A program made the translations under genes and the position numbers. From Fimbriimonadaceae bacterium (lineage in GTDB: Bacteria > Armatimonadota > Fimbriimonadia > Fimbriimonadales > Fimbriimonadaceae), in NCBI GenBank assembly GCA_022402505.1, contig JAKRSE010000351.1, forward strand, positions 1 through 6,654: a stretch of 6,654 nucleotides of DNA, read 5' to 3'. The notes below the pieces were generated by a model. It had not been told where the DNA came from, did not search any database, and was given only the letters and a program-made list of their open reading frames with translations. Below, piece by piece: positions 6,020-6,654 of the stretch (its first letter is position 1; each line of letters starts with the position of its first letter).

Positions 6020-6654
6020 CTACCCCTGAAGCGGCTCGGCGGGCTTGGCGAGCAGACGGAACTTGCGGTCTCCGGGTTCGCTGCGCCGGATGAAGCCGGC
6101 CTCCAAGTGGACCGGAGTCTCGCCGACATAGGCGGCCCGGAGGGCGGCTCCCACGGCCTGCGCCGCCTCTTCGGGATCGGCGGGCATGTCCTGGATGGAC
6201 CGGCGAAGCGGTTCCTCGTCCTCAGGCCGACCCGTGAGCACAAGACCCGTCTTGGAGCTGGTGAAGTCGCCGTCGTAATCGAGGAGGGTGAACGAATCGC
6301 CTTCGGGGGTGTCGCCCGCTTCTGCGAGGAGCGCCCGGGCGACCAGCGGGGTCTGGCGCAGGTCGGAGAAAGCCTTCTTGATGCTGGTGCCCAGCCCGTA
6401 GCTCAAGCGCTCCAGAGTGACGTCCTCGGGGGACCGCTGATAGCCTTCCTTGTGGCAGTATTCGACGGCCGCCACCCGCAGCGCCTCAAAGTCCGTCTGG
6501 ACCCCCATTCCGACCATGCCGATCCGATCGTAGACCTCGAAGACCTTGCGGATCGGGCCTCGCAGAGCGGCGATGAGGACGCCTCCAGGCAGCGAGACCG
6601 CCACGGCCGGCAACCCGCCTTTCAGCCGAGCCTCCACATAGCGAGCCCGCTGGG
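6020..6654 (-). CDS. prcA: 20S proteasome alpha subunit, bacterial PrcA type (N-terminus outside window)
   Basis: About 210 C-terminal residues are visible, ending in TAG at 6022-6020; the frame stays open to the window edge (QRARYVEARLKGG), so the start lies outside and roughly 12-20 residues are missing. The pattern follows actinobacterial PrcA: an N-terminal helix segment (ARYVEARLKGG), a strand and turn AVAVSLPGGVLIAA, then KVFEVYDRIGMVGMGV (PrcA: KISELYDRVGFAAAGK), then D-x-EALR, EYCHKEGYQRSPEDVT (like ADTRGYAYDRRDVT), and a late strand GDSFTLLDYDGDF. The GGVLIAALRG segment lacks the GDxRAT motif and the N-terminal threonine of catalytic beta subunits, which supports an alpha-type, non-catalytic ring subunit. 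Alpha rings gate the chamber and dock the ATPase (Mpa/ARC). A GTG at 6637 is in frame but would cut off part of the N-terminal helix, so it is unlikely to be the start. galK follows after 11 bases. The main alternative is another Ntn-hydrolase family member such as Anbu or HslV, which fits less well. Confidence 0.8.
   Translation of the reverse strand, partial: QRARYVEARLKGGLPAVAVSLPGGVLIAALRGPIRKVFEVYDRIGMVGMGVQTDFEALRVAAVEYCHKEGYQRSPEDVTLERLSYGLGTSIKKAFSDLRQTPLVARALLAEAGDTPEGDSFTLLDYDGDFTSSKTGLVLTGRPEDEEPLRRSIQDMPADPEEAAQAVGAALRAAYVGETPVHLEAGFIRRSEPGDRKFRLLAKPAEPLQG

Overview
The window is a GC-rich, densely packed bacterial chromosome segment with eight protein-coding genes, two of them cut by the window edges, and no RNA genes, insertion sequences, CRISPR arrays or long repeats that I can see. 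GTG starts, one-base or short gene overlaps and very short spacers are common. The most informative gene for taxonomy is the one at the right edge. It looks like a 20S proteasome alpha subunit, which among bacteria is known from Actinobacteria and from a scattered set of other lineages, many of them uncultured. The remaining genes do not look typically actinobacterial (a 3D-domain protein beside rsmA, cobalamin-dependent QueG, a GT5 glycogen synthase). An uncultured, high-GC, proteasome-bearing phylum is therefore my best guess, but this is inference and not proof.

Left block, plus strand (1-1892): the 3' end of a 3D-domain (cell-wall lytic type) protein, then rsmA (16S rRNA adenine dimethyltransferase), which starts one base after the previous stop, then queG (epoxyqueuosine reductase), which overlaps the end of rsmA by about 25 bases. 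These three look co-transcribed. The last two both mature translation RNAs: rsmA acts on 16S rRNA and queG on the tRNA wobble base.

Right block, minus strand, read from right to left (6654-1828): proteasome alpha subunit (5' end outside the window), 11 bases, galactokinase galK, 97-98 bases of spacer, a free-standing 89-residue LuxR-type HTH protein, about 109 bases of hairpin-rich spacer, an acetyl-CoA acetyltransferase-type thiolase, then glycogen synthase glgA joined to the thiolase by a TGATG stop/start junction. The block mixes protein turnover, sugar entry (galactose to galactose-1-phosphate), acetyl-CoA condensation and glycogen synthesis. The orphan HTH protein is the only obvious regulator.

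The two blocks converge. queG and glgA overlap tail to tail by 65 bases, and no intergenic terminator lies between them. The points most worth a second look are the proteasome subunit and whatever lies beyond the right edge, the orphan LuxR HTH followed by two inverted repeats ahead of the thiolase, and the convergent 3' overlap. No gene in the window itself is clearly of an undescribed family.
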